This document shows, one piece after another, positions 22,474 through 33,254 of a stretch of 64,000 bases of DNA; position 1 is the stretch's first letter; each line of letters opens with the position of its first letter. Origin of the DNA: Euphorbia lathyris. Lineage: Eukaryota; Streptophyta; Magnoliopsida; Malpighiales; Euphorbiaceae. The notes beneath the pieces are model-generated. The model saw only the letters and a list, made by a program, of their open reading frames with translations, searched no databases and had not been told where the DNA came from. The translations under genes and the position numbers were made by a program. The stretch lies in assembly GCF_963576675.1 (NCBI RefSeq), contig NC_088917.1, positions 77,858,610-77,922,609 of the forward strand. The letters run 5' to 3'.

Positions 22474-24372
22474 ATGCATAATAAAGGAGAACATAGCGAA
22501 GATTATCATTCTAGTCAAGAAAATGTTGCTGGCAATGAAAGTACTAGTTTGCCAAGAGTATCAAACCAAACTGATGATGACTTTACCAAAATGATATTTG
22601 ACTCATTAGAAGCATCATAATCTTTTGATAAACAATATAGCAAACAAATGGGTTTTAACTTTCGAGTACGTGATTCATAGTTAAATAAAAATGGGATTCC
22701 AAGAATAAAAAAATGGGTATGTGAAAAGAAAGGAACAAAAAGAACAATTGGCAATAATGAGCCAAAACCAAGAAAAAGAAGGAAGCGGAGTGAGATTCGC
22801 CATGAGTCTCTTGCTTCATTTTATGTGAATGTGGATAGAAAAATCGATAAATTTATGGTAAAAAAAATTTGTTCCTTTTAATAACCGTGAGTTAGCTCCA
22901 CATAATCATGTTCAATTTTTGAAATCTCACAGAAGCGTTAATGATGGTGACATGACACAAGCCAAAGTAATACAGGATATTGGAGTTAAGACGAGTAAAA
23001 TTATTGATTTTATAGCACATCATAGTGGCGGTTTTCAAATATTGGGATATAGCCCCAAAGATATGTATAACAATATGAATATTGAGAGGAGACTAGATAT
23101 ACAAGATGGTGATGCATTCACAGCATTAGGTTTTTTACCTGCCAGAAAAGAAATTGACCCTGGATTTTTTATAAGTACACAAGAAAGGAAAATCGAAAAT
23201 TATGTAACTTATTTTGGTCAAATTCCATATCTAGACTAGATTACTCTGTCTTTGGTGATGTGGTTGCATTTGATACCTGTTATAAAAGGAACATTTATTG
23301 CACTCAGTAGTTACACTTATAGGTGTTAACAAGTCAATTGTTTTTGCATGTTCGTTATTATAAGATGAGCAAACATCTTCTTATAATTGGATGTTAAGTA
23401 CATGTCTAGATTGTATAAGTGGGGAAACCCCTTTTTATATTGTTACTAATGGAGATTTGGTTATGTGTGCTGTTACTATGGAGGTTTTTCCTAATGTCAA
23501 ACACAGGTTGTGCATCTGACATATTCAAAAAAATGCAACGTCGGGTGAAAATTTCTAATTTCAAAAGTGTTTTTAGAGATGTGATGGTAAATCCTATGGA
23601 GTTAAATGAATTTGAAGAAAAATGGACATCTTTGGTTTCAAAGTATGATCTGCAAAACAATTCTTGGATTGAGTGTATGTATGATGATCATGAGATGTGG
23701 GCTGAGGCATATTTGAAGGGTTTTTTTTGGAGGTACTAGAACCACATCTAGGTTTGAAGGTTTTCATTCTTTTTTTAATGATTACATGAACAATAGTTTG
23801 AATTTGTTAGAATTTGCGAAACAATTTGACAGGGCATTATATAGGATTTTTGTTACAATGAAACCAAAGATGATCACAATGCACTATATTCTAATCCTGT
23901 ATGCACACATGGTCTCAAATTATATGAAAATCAAGTTGCTGAAAAATACACACGAAACACTTTTATGAAGTTTCAAGCTGAGTTGAATAAAGAATCTGCT
24001 TATCTTATAAATGAGCCTATGGAACATAATGACAATGAACATATTTGTCACCTTATTAGATGGAGAAGTGAAGGTTATAAAAGGATAATAATATATAATT
24101 CATTTTTTCAAAACAATAAGTGTTCTTGTAAGAATTTTGAATTGTGGGAATTCCCTTGTCGATATTCTCTTTATGTTATGAAGTTAGAGCAAATTCTTTG
24201 CATTTCGGATTCTTGCTTCCTACAAAGATGGGCTAAAAATGCCAGAACAAAGTTTTTAGAAACAAGTACTGATAATGATATTTCTGATGATGTATTTTCT
24301 ATTATGGTGCTTTGACTTCTACTTATAAGAGAGTTTGCCAACTTGCCTCCAAATTCAATACCTGTTTTAAAG
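22474..24372 (+). pseudogene. FAR1/Mutator-like transposase remnant, copy B
   Basis: The most complete plus-strand copy. It starts near ATG at 22474 (MHNKGEHSEDYHSSQENV). A degenerate FAR1 DNA-binding region follows (QYSKQMGFNFRVRDS, GIPRIKKWVCEKKG, RKRSEIRHESLASF), then GVKTSKIIDFIAHHSGG and PKDMYNNMNIERRLDIQDGD, the MULE core VFGDVVAFDTCY, TNGDLVMC, the NPMELNEFEEKW region, and the SWIM segment CSCKNFELWEFPCRYS, where the final His ligand reads Tyr. In-frame stops (for example about 22618, 22678 and 23237) and frameshifts break it. It is the plus-strand partner of the inverted copy C. Confidence 0.75.
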
Positions 24373-24440
24373 GAGTTAAATTACCCTCATATCTATTCAT
24401 TTGCAACTAGGAGAATATCCTTAAACTTGTATTTGATTTA

Positions 24441-26100
24441 TTAAGTTGAGCTCCCTCCAATTCAAAATTATATGTTTGATTCACGTGTAAGTAGGAGAAT
24501 AAAAAGACATGTAGAATCCGAGAGTCACACGACATTGAATCTTCTAAGGTATGTCTAATATTCTTCTTTATATATTCTATTCAATAACTTGAAGTGGTCT
24601 AATGTGTTATTATTAATATGATGAACAAAAAAAAATTAAGACAATCATTAAAATGAATATTTATTAAAATTTTCAGATATACTTAGAAAGTCGATGTTAT
24701 ATCCACAAGATTGTTAAGCTTGTATTAAGTTTTGATAGACACACGATTGATGTAGTGAAACAACTTGGACTAGATGGCCTTCTTAAAATTCTGAGTCAGA
24801 ACTTGAAAAATAAATTTATTGTAGATCTTGCAAATAGTTTTCACGTGGATAAATGTGAATCCATGTTCATAGGGGAAGATTAAAACTTGCTGATGTGGAT
24901 ACTGAAAGAACTTTAGATCTGCCCCTTAAAAGGTTAAGATGTGAAAGAGTTCTTAGGTGACCATAGCGTTAATATATTGAGAAGTCTAAATATTTCTGAG
25001 AAAATGGTTTATGTCATCCAATTGTGTAATGAACTTGAAACTTTACCTAGTGGTGAGGAATTTCAAGCTAAGTTTTTTTGGTATGCTCTTAGTACAATTA
25101 TTGCCCATTCATCAAGAACATTCATTCTCCAAAAAATTCTTACCATTTTAAATGACATGTCCAAAATTAGAAGCATGAATTTGGGAGATTAAACATTAGA
25201 GTGTCTTCTCAAGATGGACTTTCGAAGTTCAATGAAAGGGATTATAGTGATGGTAAGCGGAGAATCAATAGTCGTGTTATTACTTTAAAATTATTCATTT
25301 TCGTTGTTTACGATGCAAAAAAAAATTAATAGTTGATTTTTTAAAAATTAATAGTTGATTTTTTATTTTGAACACACATTTATTGGATATCTAATTTTAT
25401 CTATGAGCAAGCAAGAATTCCAACAATACAATTTTGGGATGTTAGTGTTGTTAGTAAGTTCACAACAAGATTTTGAAATTGGGAGGTCTTAAAAGTGAAA
25501 AAGGTATACAATGTATTTATAGCATTTCACTATTTGTGCATTTAGAATTTATAAATATTAAATCAACCTTTAAATAATCAATTTTATTATAAGGTTTTGT
25601 AGGTTAAGCTTTTATATGAAAATAGTATGGAATTCTGCAAATGCAATGTGAGTGAACTCCTAATAATGGTATTTCTAACTTTAAAATTAAATATAAATTA
25701 TGAATATAATTTAATATTGATCTGAATTACGCAGGATATCACATTGTGATCCAAGATGTTAAAAACAAAATTCACATGACAAAGAAAGATATCAAGGTTT
25801 AGTTGGAGAATTACAACCTTGAAATTTTGAACACCGGTATTGAAAAAACACAAAATGTGATTGGTATTCAAAACTTGAAAACTAAAATTTATGATTTAAG
25901 AAACGAAATTAGGGATTTCAAAAGTAGCATGCTATTGGAATTGGGACAAAAAACAACTACTACATCAAATTGCTCTTTTATAGCCTTTCATAATTTATCT
26001 ACCGAGATAGTAGAGCGAAAAACATTGTTGAAGGGAATGTTGAAAAAGAACCTTGTTTGCAAGATCCAAAAGGAATTTTGTTCCAGTTGAGAAATGCACT
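24441..26100 (+). pseudogene. Decayed Ulp1-associated gene (N-terminal domain) between transposase copies
   Basis: Plus-strand pieces read SRCYIHKIVKLVL, VVKQLGLDGLLKIL, then the open block 24941-25192 with SEKMVYVIQLCNELETLPSG and FFWYALSTIIAHSS...ILTILNDMSKIRSMNLGD. This pattern, an ALxxxLxP-like helix pair followed by L-D-x-x-x-I-x-x-x-N, is what I remember from the region preceding the Ulp1 protease in plant transposon-associated Ulp1 proteins. The same layout appears at 57463-58575. A helical segment (IGIQNLKTKIYDLRNEIRDF) follows at about 25860-25925. No protease core is found before copy C begins. Several stops are present. The assignment is from pattern only. Confidence 0.4.
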
Positions 26101-26799
26101 CCGAAAAAGAATAGTAAAGTCTTTAGATCTGTTAAACAAATAAGAGTCTATAAGATGCATATATCAAAAAAACTATTGCTTCAACAACCATGTCAAAAAG
26201 TGTGTATATTTTTCTATTATTTATATAATTTGCTTTTAAGTTTACACCCCAAACTTCTTTTTTTTAATATTATCTTAACTAGTATTGTTTTTATAATATT
26301 CATATGTAGTCTTGTTCTCCAATACATATATCGAGTTTAGAATCTGTTATGGAGAGAGCACCTAGGCATATGTTAGATGTAATAAATCCAAAATTATCCA
26401 GTTAAAATTATCCCATATTTGTAAAGTTCACTCAAATAGCGGAATTAAAAGAAAGAAAATGAAACATTCTGTAGTGATGGTAAGAAATTGTATTTGATAT
26501 TATACTAACTTCAATATATGAATTTCATATGCATGTCCAAGAGTGTGACACATTTTAATTGTTAGAGATAATAAACCATTGGTATTGATAAATGCTACTT
26601 ATTAAGTTGATATGATATTTTGAGATGAAATCATCCTTGCATCCTACATATTAAAGAAATACATAAGATATATATAATGAAATAATTAATCAATTACAAA
26701 ATTAACAACAGTATTAAATGAAACCTGAGTTGATTGTGTTATTAATACGTCTCTTTGGGTATATCCATCAGTTGAAAAAAAATATCATTATGTGTTCCA
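26101..26799. other. AT-rich spacer between inverted transposase copies
   Basis: No reliable coding sequence. Short open frames here have no recognisable domain. Confidence 0.4.
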
Positions 26800-28617
26800 G
26801 ACATCTAACAATATTTGCCACCTCACTTGTAACTTCTTTGAAGCTTGTAATGGATTTGGAGGCAAGTTGTCACATTCTCTTACAAGTAGAAGTCAAAGCA
26901 CCATAATGAATCATAAATAAGACATCATCAGAAATATCATTATTAGTAGTTGTATCTAAAAACTTTGTTTTGATATTTTTAGTCCATCTTTGTAGGAAGC
27001 AAGAATCCAGAATGCAAGGCATTTGCTCTAACTTCATACCATTAAGAGAATATCGACAAGGGAATCCTCACGATTCAAAATGCTTACAAGAACACTTTTG
27101 TTTTGAGAAGGGAATTACATATTATTGTCCTTATATAGCCTTCACTTCTATCTAGTAAGCTGATAAATATGTTTATTGTCATTATGTTCCATAGGCTCAT
27201 TCATATAATTTGAGAACATGTGTGTATATAGGATTAGAATATAATGCACTATGATCAACTTTAGTTTCATTGTAATGAATCCTCTCAAATTGTTTCACAA
27301 ATTCTAACAAATTCAAATTCATGTTCACATAATCATTCAAAAAAGAATGAAAACCTTCACACCTAGATGTGGTTCTAGCACCTAAAAAAATCTCTTAAAA
27401 TATGCCTCAGTCCACATCTAAGAGATTTTTTGCAGATCGTACTTTGAAACTAAAGATGTCCATTTTTCTTCAAATTCATTTAACTACATAGGGTTTACCA
27501 TCACATCTCTAAAATCACTTTTGAAATTAGAATTTTTCACCTGACGAGTTTGCATTTCTTTGAATATGCCAGATGCATAACTTATGTTTGACATAAGAAA
27601 AAACCTCCCTAATAACAACATGCATAGCCAAATCTCAATCAGTAACAATAAAAAAGGGGTTTCCCCACTCATATATTCTAGAAATGTACTTAACATCCAA
27701 TTATAAGAGATTGCTTTCTCATCCTCTAATAACGCACATGCAAAAACAATTGGCTGACAATGATGGTTAACACCTATACGTGTAACTACTGGAGTGCAAT
27801 AAATGTTCTTTTTATAACATGCATCAAATCCAACCACATCACCAAAGATATAGTAATCTAGTCTAGATATGGAATTTGACCAAAATAAGTTAGACAATTG
27901 TCTATTTTCCTTACTTGTATACTTGTAAAAATCCAGGGTCAATTTCAAGATTGGTAGCTAAAAACCCAATGTTGTGAATGCATCACCATCTTGTATATCC
28001 AGTCTCCTCTCAACATTCATATTGTTATACATATCTTTAGAGTTATATCCCAAATTTTGAAAATCACCACTCTGATGTGCCATAAAATCAATAATTTTAC
28101 TCGTCTTAATACCAAAATCATGCATTACTTTGGCTTGTCTCGTGTCACCATCATCAATGCTTTTATGAGATTTCAAACATTGGACATGATTGGGTGGAGC
28201 TAACTCATTGTTATGCAAAGGAATAACTTTTTTGACCACCAATTTGTCGATTTTACTATCCAACTTCACATGAAAGGAAGTATGACACTCCTAATGAATA
28301 TCATTGCGCTTTATTCTTTTACTCGGTTGTGGCTCATTATTGCCAATTTTTGTTTGTTCATTCCTTTTCACATATCCATTTTTTAATTCTTGGAAGCCCA
28401 TTTTTATTTAACTGTGAATCACGTACTCGAAAGCTAAAACCCATTTGTTTGCTATATTGTCTATCCAAAGATTGTGCTGCGTCTAATGAGTCAAATATCA
28501 TTTTAGTAAGTTCATAATCAGTTTGGTTTAATACTTTTGGCAAACTAGTACTTCCAATAATATCAACATTTTCTTAACTATAATGATAATCTTCGGTATG
28601 TTCTCCTCTATTATGTA
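26800..28617 (-). pseudogene. FAR1/Mutator-like transposase remnant, copy C (inverted)
   Basis: The minus strand carries the same protein as copy B. The N-terminal part (28543-28358) is open and reads SLDRQYSKQMGFSFRVRDS, GLPRIKKWICEKE. Next come VVKKVIPLHNNELAPPNHVQ and KTSKIIDFMAHQSG (28269-27958), then the catalytic core IFGDVVGFDACYKKNIYCTP (27948-27484, first Asp kept), and the NPM segment and SWIM region down to about 26970. A TGA follows the second-Asp position near 27640 and frameshifts occur later, so it is inactive. The DNA is roughly 90% identical to copy B by eye over the stretches I aligned. Its upstream region is split by the Copia and hAT insertions. Confidence 0.75.
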
Positions 28618-28933
28618 TATTGCAAATGAAATGCTTGATCAACAACCTAAAATAAATCAACTAGGAAATTTTTAGCTAGACAATTTTTCTAAACATGTAA
28701 AACAAAAATAACTACAAGTATACAAACACAAAAATACTTCACAATTAAAAGGCAACAAAATAAAGTTTTATTAACATCACACGACTGAATAAAAATTATG
28801 ATATGAACATTAATCAACTAGAAATTTAAACTTACATAGCTCATATGGTTTTCCATAACATATAATTAGTCATTGAGTTTTTTGAAATAATTATATAATT
28901 CCTCGCTCTAAGATGACATTTTAAAGCATATCC

Positions 28934-30636
28934 TGTTGGTGTGTCCTAGTTCTTAGGCATTGGTTCATGTATATTGTATTATGCTTTTTGATTATTCTTG
29001 CATAGATACACTATTTGTGTTACACTAATAAAGGCATTAATCTAATTCATTTATATCTTGTGCTATAATATGAATAGAGAATCCATTGATTGATAATCGT
29101 AAAACAATATCCCAAGTCTATTCTATCATGGGAATGATTAGGACCACAGGCTTGTATATTCGATGACTGTATGGTAGTAGTTGATACTAGCCATAACACT
29201 TGATAAGTCAGTTGTGAATATGGGTACATGTTGTATACATGTGACTGGATCGATCCGCCCGAGAAAACTACATGGTGGTTGTGTCATTAGTTTTCTTAAG
29301 TAGGTCTCTAACTGTCTTCAGACCAGATTTCATTATAATATCAATGTGGGATCCGGTTCACTTTGACATACGCCTAACAGGTCTGTAATAGGATGCCAAA
29401 TACGGGTATGATTAAGTGAACAAGTGAACATGTTGGTATTGATAGTGAAGTGATGGAATTACCACTCATGTAATAGTGAGATGACATCACAGGCCACTTG
29501 ATAAGTGAGATTGATAAGTGTGTGGCCACACCCTGATAAGTAGTTTACTTATCTGATTCATTAATCTACTTAAGATCAAGAAATATCATAAACATCAGAG
29601 AGGATGACAGCCGCCATGCCTCTAGTTTATAATATCGATATCAAATGGTAAAAGAAGTTAAGAGATAACTACAGGGTCTCTGCATCTTTAGACTGCTGAA
29701 ACTCTGTCTTAGTTAGGGGCAGTAATGGTTTGCTAGAACCCACTTACTGTCTGTGGGCCGTGAGCCCACTGCTAGCTAAGGACAGTCCCATAGGATCGTG
29801 CACATCGAACATCTGGGTTAGAACTTATAGAACGGTACATTGGAGAGATGAAATTAATTAATTGATTGATAGTAAAATATCAAGGTAATTAATTGGTGGT
29901 TAATTAATTGATTAATTGATACTTTGTATCAAGGTAATTGATCAATGGTCTTAAGTGTTGAGTATTTAATTGATTAATTAGTTTACGGGATGTAATTAAT
30001 TAATTTGTAAATTAATGAAATTGCATTCGGTGAATAATTAATTAAACTAATACGTTAATTTATTAATTAGTGTTGTTTGTTTAATTGGGGTAATTAAATT
30101 TAATCTAATCATAATTAATTGCATAGAATAAATATTATTGGTATTTATTTATGTAATTAGATTAGGATTGGATTAGTTTTGTAATTAACCAATTAACCCT
30201 AAACCAATTAGGTTTAGGAATACACTATATATATAAATTAAAACACTAAAACCCTAATTAACCTAATACACATGATTTCGGCCAACCTATTGCTTTGAAG
30301 AAGCAATACACACAAAAACGCAGCCACCATTCATGTATAGTGGGATTTTATTGGCAAATTACTTAATCTCTCCAGTTCTTCTTCGTTCTTCGGCTAGCAC
30401 CGGTTTTGGCTCGATAGCTGTTCGTGCACCTGACTACGGAGATCATACTACTTTGTGGATTCTTCAGCCGTCTCTAGAAGAGACAATCCGGGTAAGTTTT
30501 TACCCTTAAATGGATCCAAAAGGTTTTATTCAATCAATGGTTAACGAACAAAGATCAAACTAAAAGGGATTAGAAATAAATTTTAAACCGCAATTCCGCT
30601 GCGCTACAGTTGATTAACTGGCTATAATCCCTAACA
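28934..30636 (+). repeat. Copia 5' LTR
   Basis: It runs TGTTGG...CTAACA. A TATA box (TATATATATAAA, 30226-30237) marks the likely promoter, putting R and U5 in the last 0.4 kb. The middle has AT-rich TTAATTAATTGATTGAT-type repeats (29850-30090). Confidence 0.92.
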
Positions 30637-30652
30637 GTGGTATCAGAGCCAT
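30637..30652 (+). other. Copia primer-binding site
   Basis: GTGGTATCAGAGCCAT directly follows the LTR; TGGTATCAGAGC is the usual plant Copia match to initiator Met-tRNA. Confidence 0.88.
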
Positions 30653-30888
30653 GGTTTAGTCCGTTTTGATTGATTGAAAAATTAATATGATTTGGTTTTA
30701 TTATTTTTCCAAATCAAGTTTTTGAAATTTCCTATTAATTCCTTGTGTAGAAATTGTTCTAGGAAGTTTTCAATTTTATTTCTGTCTGTATTTGGTTGTG
30801 TTTGGTTCTGAAATTATTTTTTAGAATAATAAATTTTGAAAAAAAAATACAGCAGCAGTTTTATTTATACAGTATAAAAAAAATAGTT

Positions 30889-31048
30889 TCGGACACGGAA
30901 TAGCAGTCGCGGGACTGCTGTCCGCGAACAGCAGCCCCGCGACTGCTGTTGGGCGGACAACAGCACTATTGTTGTCCGCCAGACAGTAGCCACGGGGCTG
31001 CTGTCCGCGGATAGCAGCCCCGTCGCTGTCCCGGGTCCGTTAAAAATT
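30889..31048 (+). repeat. GC-rich hairpin array in Copia leader
   Basis: In an otherwise AT-rich leader, about five imperfect units of 25-30 bp follow each other, each a dyad. GGCGGACAACA (30952-30962) pairs perfectly with TGTTGTCCGCC (30970-30980), and AACAGCAG pairs with CTGCTGTT (30927-30950). The array lies between the primer-binding site and gag, where retroelements place packaging and dimerisation structures; that role is inference. Confidence 0.7.
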
Positions 31049-31478
31049 CAGAATTAGTCTAATTTTGGAAGTAACGGGACTGATTTTAATCTTTAAATTT
31101 TTCTCGGGTAATTTTAATAAAATCAGGGCCCTAATACCGTTTAATTTATTAAACGTGCTTTGAATAAAAATTAATTGTTATTAAAATGTTTTTGATTGGC
31201 ATGCATATTTAATTTTAATCGAATTGATTATTTGTATAAATTGAATATGGTTAATTTGTGAAATTGGCCCAATAGACCGTGACACCGGTTTAAATTGGGT
31301 GGGCTAAATTTTAGATATGTGACGACCCTAAAATTTAGTGGGAGCGAAATTGTAATTTTGCATACAAATGGATGTTAACCGTTTGGGCCTTTATGGGCCT
31401 TAGTCACATATGGTAAAATTGGCGATTTCACCCTAAGTAACTCGGCTTAACTTTATTAGATGATTTTGGAATGCCATG

Positions 31479-33086
31479 TGATAGCTCCCATGTATATGAG
31501 GATTTTAGGATCATTTGGGGTCGTTTCTGCCTTATTTCTGCCTAACCACATACCAATCTGTTATCTTTTAGCTAAAAGTAATGATTTCCGTTACTTACGG
31601 CATTCTCTGTATTTTCAGGTGCTTTTTAGGACGTTTTGAGCATTTCAGGACATTTCAAGGGGCTACCAGAACAACTGCTGGAAGCAAGGACCGAAACAGA
31701 TGCGTCCAAGAGGGGTTCGTGGACTTTCCAGCACCTGTCTCGTCGAGACAGTGCCTGTCTCGTCGAGACAGGCCCGCGTCTCGCCGAGACACTGTTTGTC
31801 TCGACGAGATGAGGTGGCCCGGCGGTTTCCAGAAGAGGCCATCGCGTGGTGTCTCGACGAGATGACCAGTGTCTCGTCGAGACACCAACTTGTCTCGCCG
31901 AGACACGTCAGGTCTCGATGAGACGAGACGCTAGGATCATTTTCCCAGCGCCTTCTCACATCCAGGGCGCGAATTTTGGCCAAAAAAATGCCCAAAATAC
32001 CCCCAAAGCACCTGCTACTATAAATAGAACATGATGCCTCCTTTGTGGAGGTTACTTCTTCTTTTTATCTTTCTCTAGCGGGATTGTTAAAATTTTTCTT
32101 CTTCTTCCTTCTTGCTTTGAGAGGAATTGAGGGTTTTAAAGATTGTAGTTGTTGATTTGAAGATTGGGAAGGGTAGTTCTCTCGATATTTGTAATCAGAA
32201 TCAGACAAATCGGGTTTTAGATCTCTAAACTCATAACTCTGTCTTTTACTTTTCGCTTCTTAAGTCAATGGTGCTTCATATTGATGATTTATGTTTCTGC
32301 AAGTTGTTTAGTTTGACCATGAACTAACCCCCATCTAATCTGGGATGGGGGTGGAATTGATTGTGTGACCTAGAATGGTAGAGATTTGGGTTTATGGGAG
32401 TTATTCCCGATTGATCAGATTATTCGAGCTTAATGCCTCAAATTTTTCAGACTTAGGAGTGGATGTTAGAATGAGAATCGATGATAATCAACTAGCCTGA
32501 AATTAAAGAACAACAAGCTCTTCGAATTTGACAAGTTTAGGACGGTGGATAGGTGATCCCTGACCAAGGAACCGCCTATCCGGAACCGGAATGATCTGAC
32601 CTCGCTAGAGACCACTAGGAGTGCGGATTTGTGGCTGGGCTACGGCTCTAGCCTTAATCACTATTGAACCTTACCTTCTGCATGACCTAGGATTTGCAAT
32701 AACCAAGGTTGAGCGAAAGGACCACTTAAGATTGACAGACTTGAAGTGGTAAATTCTGTGATTACCGTCAGTTATCATTAGGATATAAACCTGAATCCCG
32801 TAAGTCATAATAGGGAGCCAATCAAGGGGAACCCTCATCCCGGATTGCTTCATCAATTATACTACTTCATCTCACAGTAAGTTCCTTTTATGTTAAGTTT
32901 TAAAACAGTTTGTTCATCAATTCTCAGACATTTACACAACATCCCGAACAATCGCTAGTTTTTGTTAGTTGAGTAATTAATTGTGACAACTAGTCCTTGT
33001 GGTTCGATCTCGTGCTTAAGCACTGTACTACTTGTTGAGATAGGATTCACTTCTCCTGTTTGTCGCTATACACTTTAGCAGCATCA
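31479..33086 (+). repeat. Athila-like 5' LTR
   Basis: 1608 bp, TG...CA. TATAAATA at 32019-32026 is the probable TATA box; the palindrome array (31736-31930) lies upstream of it. It differs from the 3' LTR at 17 positions by my count, 14 of them between 31688 and 32005. Confidence 0.92.
31736..31930. repeat. Phased palindrome array in the 5' LTR (8 units)
   Basis: Eight copies of GTCTCGNCGAGAC (some with GAGAT) have cores starting at 31737, 31757, 31778, 31798, then 31851, 31871, 31892, 31912. The spacing in each group of four is 20-21-20 bp, and the groups are offset by 114 bp. The array is CpG-rich and upstream of the TATA box. Open frames crossing it encode only repetitive SRRD-type peptide and are not genes. 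Confidence 0.9.
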
Positions 33087-33092
33087 AGTTTT

Positions 33093-33110
33093 TGGCGCCG
33101 TTGCCGGGGA
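33093..33110 (+). other. Athila-like primer-binding site
   Basis: TGGCGCCGTTGCCGGGGA begins six bases after the LTR end. It is the primer site usual in Athila-group elements, which I recall as complementary to tRNA-Asp. Confidence 0.8.
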
Positions 33111-33254
33111 CTAATTTTGTTTACAATTACTTCATTCATCTCGAAGCTTAAATAATTGTTTGGGATTTTTCCAGCCGAGGACTGATAATCAGTCGTACTC
33201 TTATCTGATTTCATAAGCTGAAACTGTTCTTGCAGGTGCTGAGTTGAGAAAACA

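Noticed and set aside
20216..28617. Functional FHY3/FAR1 light-signalling gene
   Set aside because: All three copies have stops, frameshifts or lost catalytic/zinc ligands, and occur as repeated transposon-like units.
31736..31930. CRISPR-like appearance (regular palindromic repeats)
   Set aside because: Plant nuclear DNA inside an LTR; spacers are only 7-8 bp, and no cas genes are present.
31581..32034. Several overlapping open frames with SRRD-type repeats, mirrored at 39794-40208
   Set aside because: They translate the palindrome array of the Athila-like LTR in every frame; this is a nucleotide repeat, not a protein.
33093..33110. tRNA-like sequences at the primer-binding sites (also 30637-30652)
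   Set aside because: They are complementary to tRNA 3' ends only; no cloverleaf can be drawn, so no tRNA gene is called.
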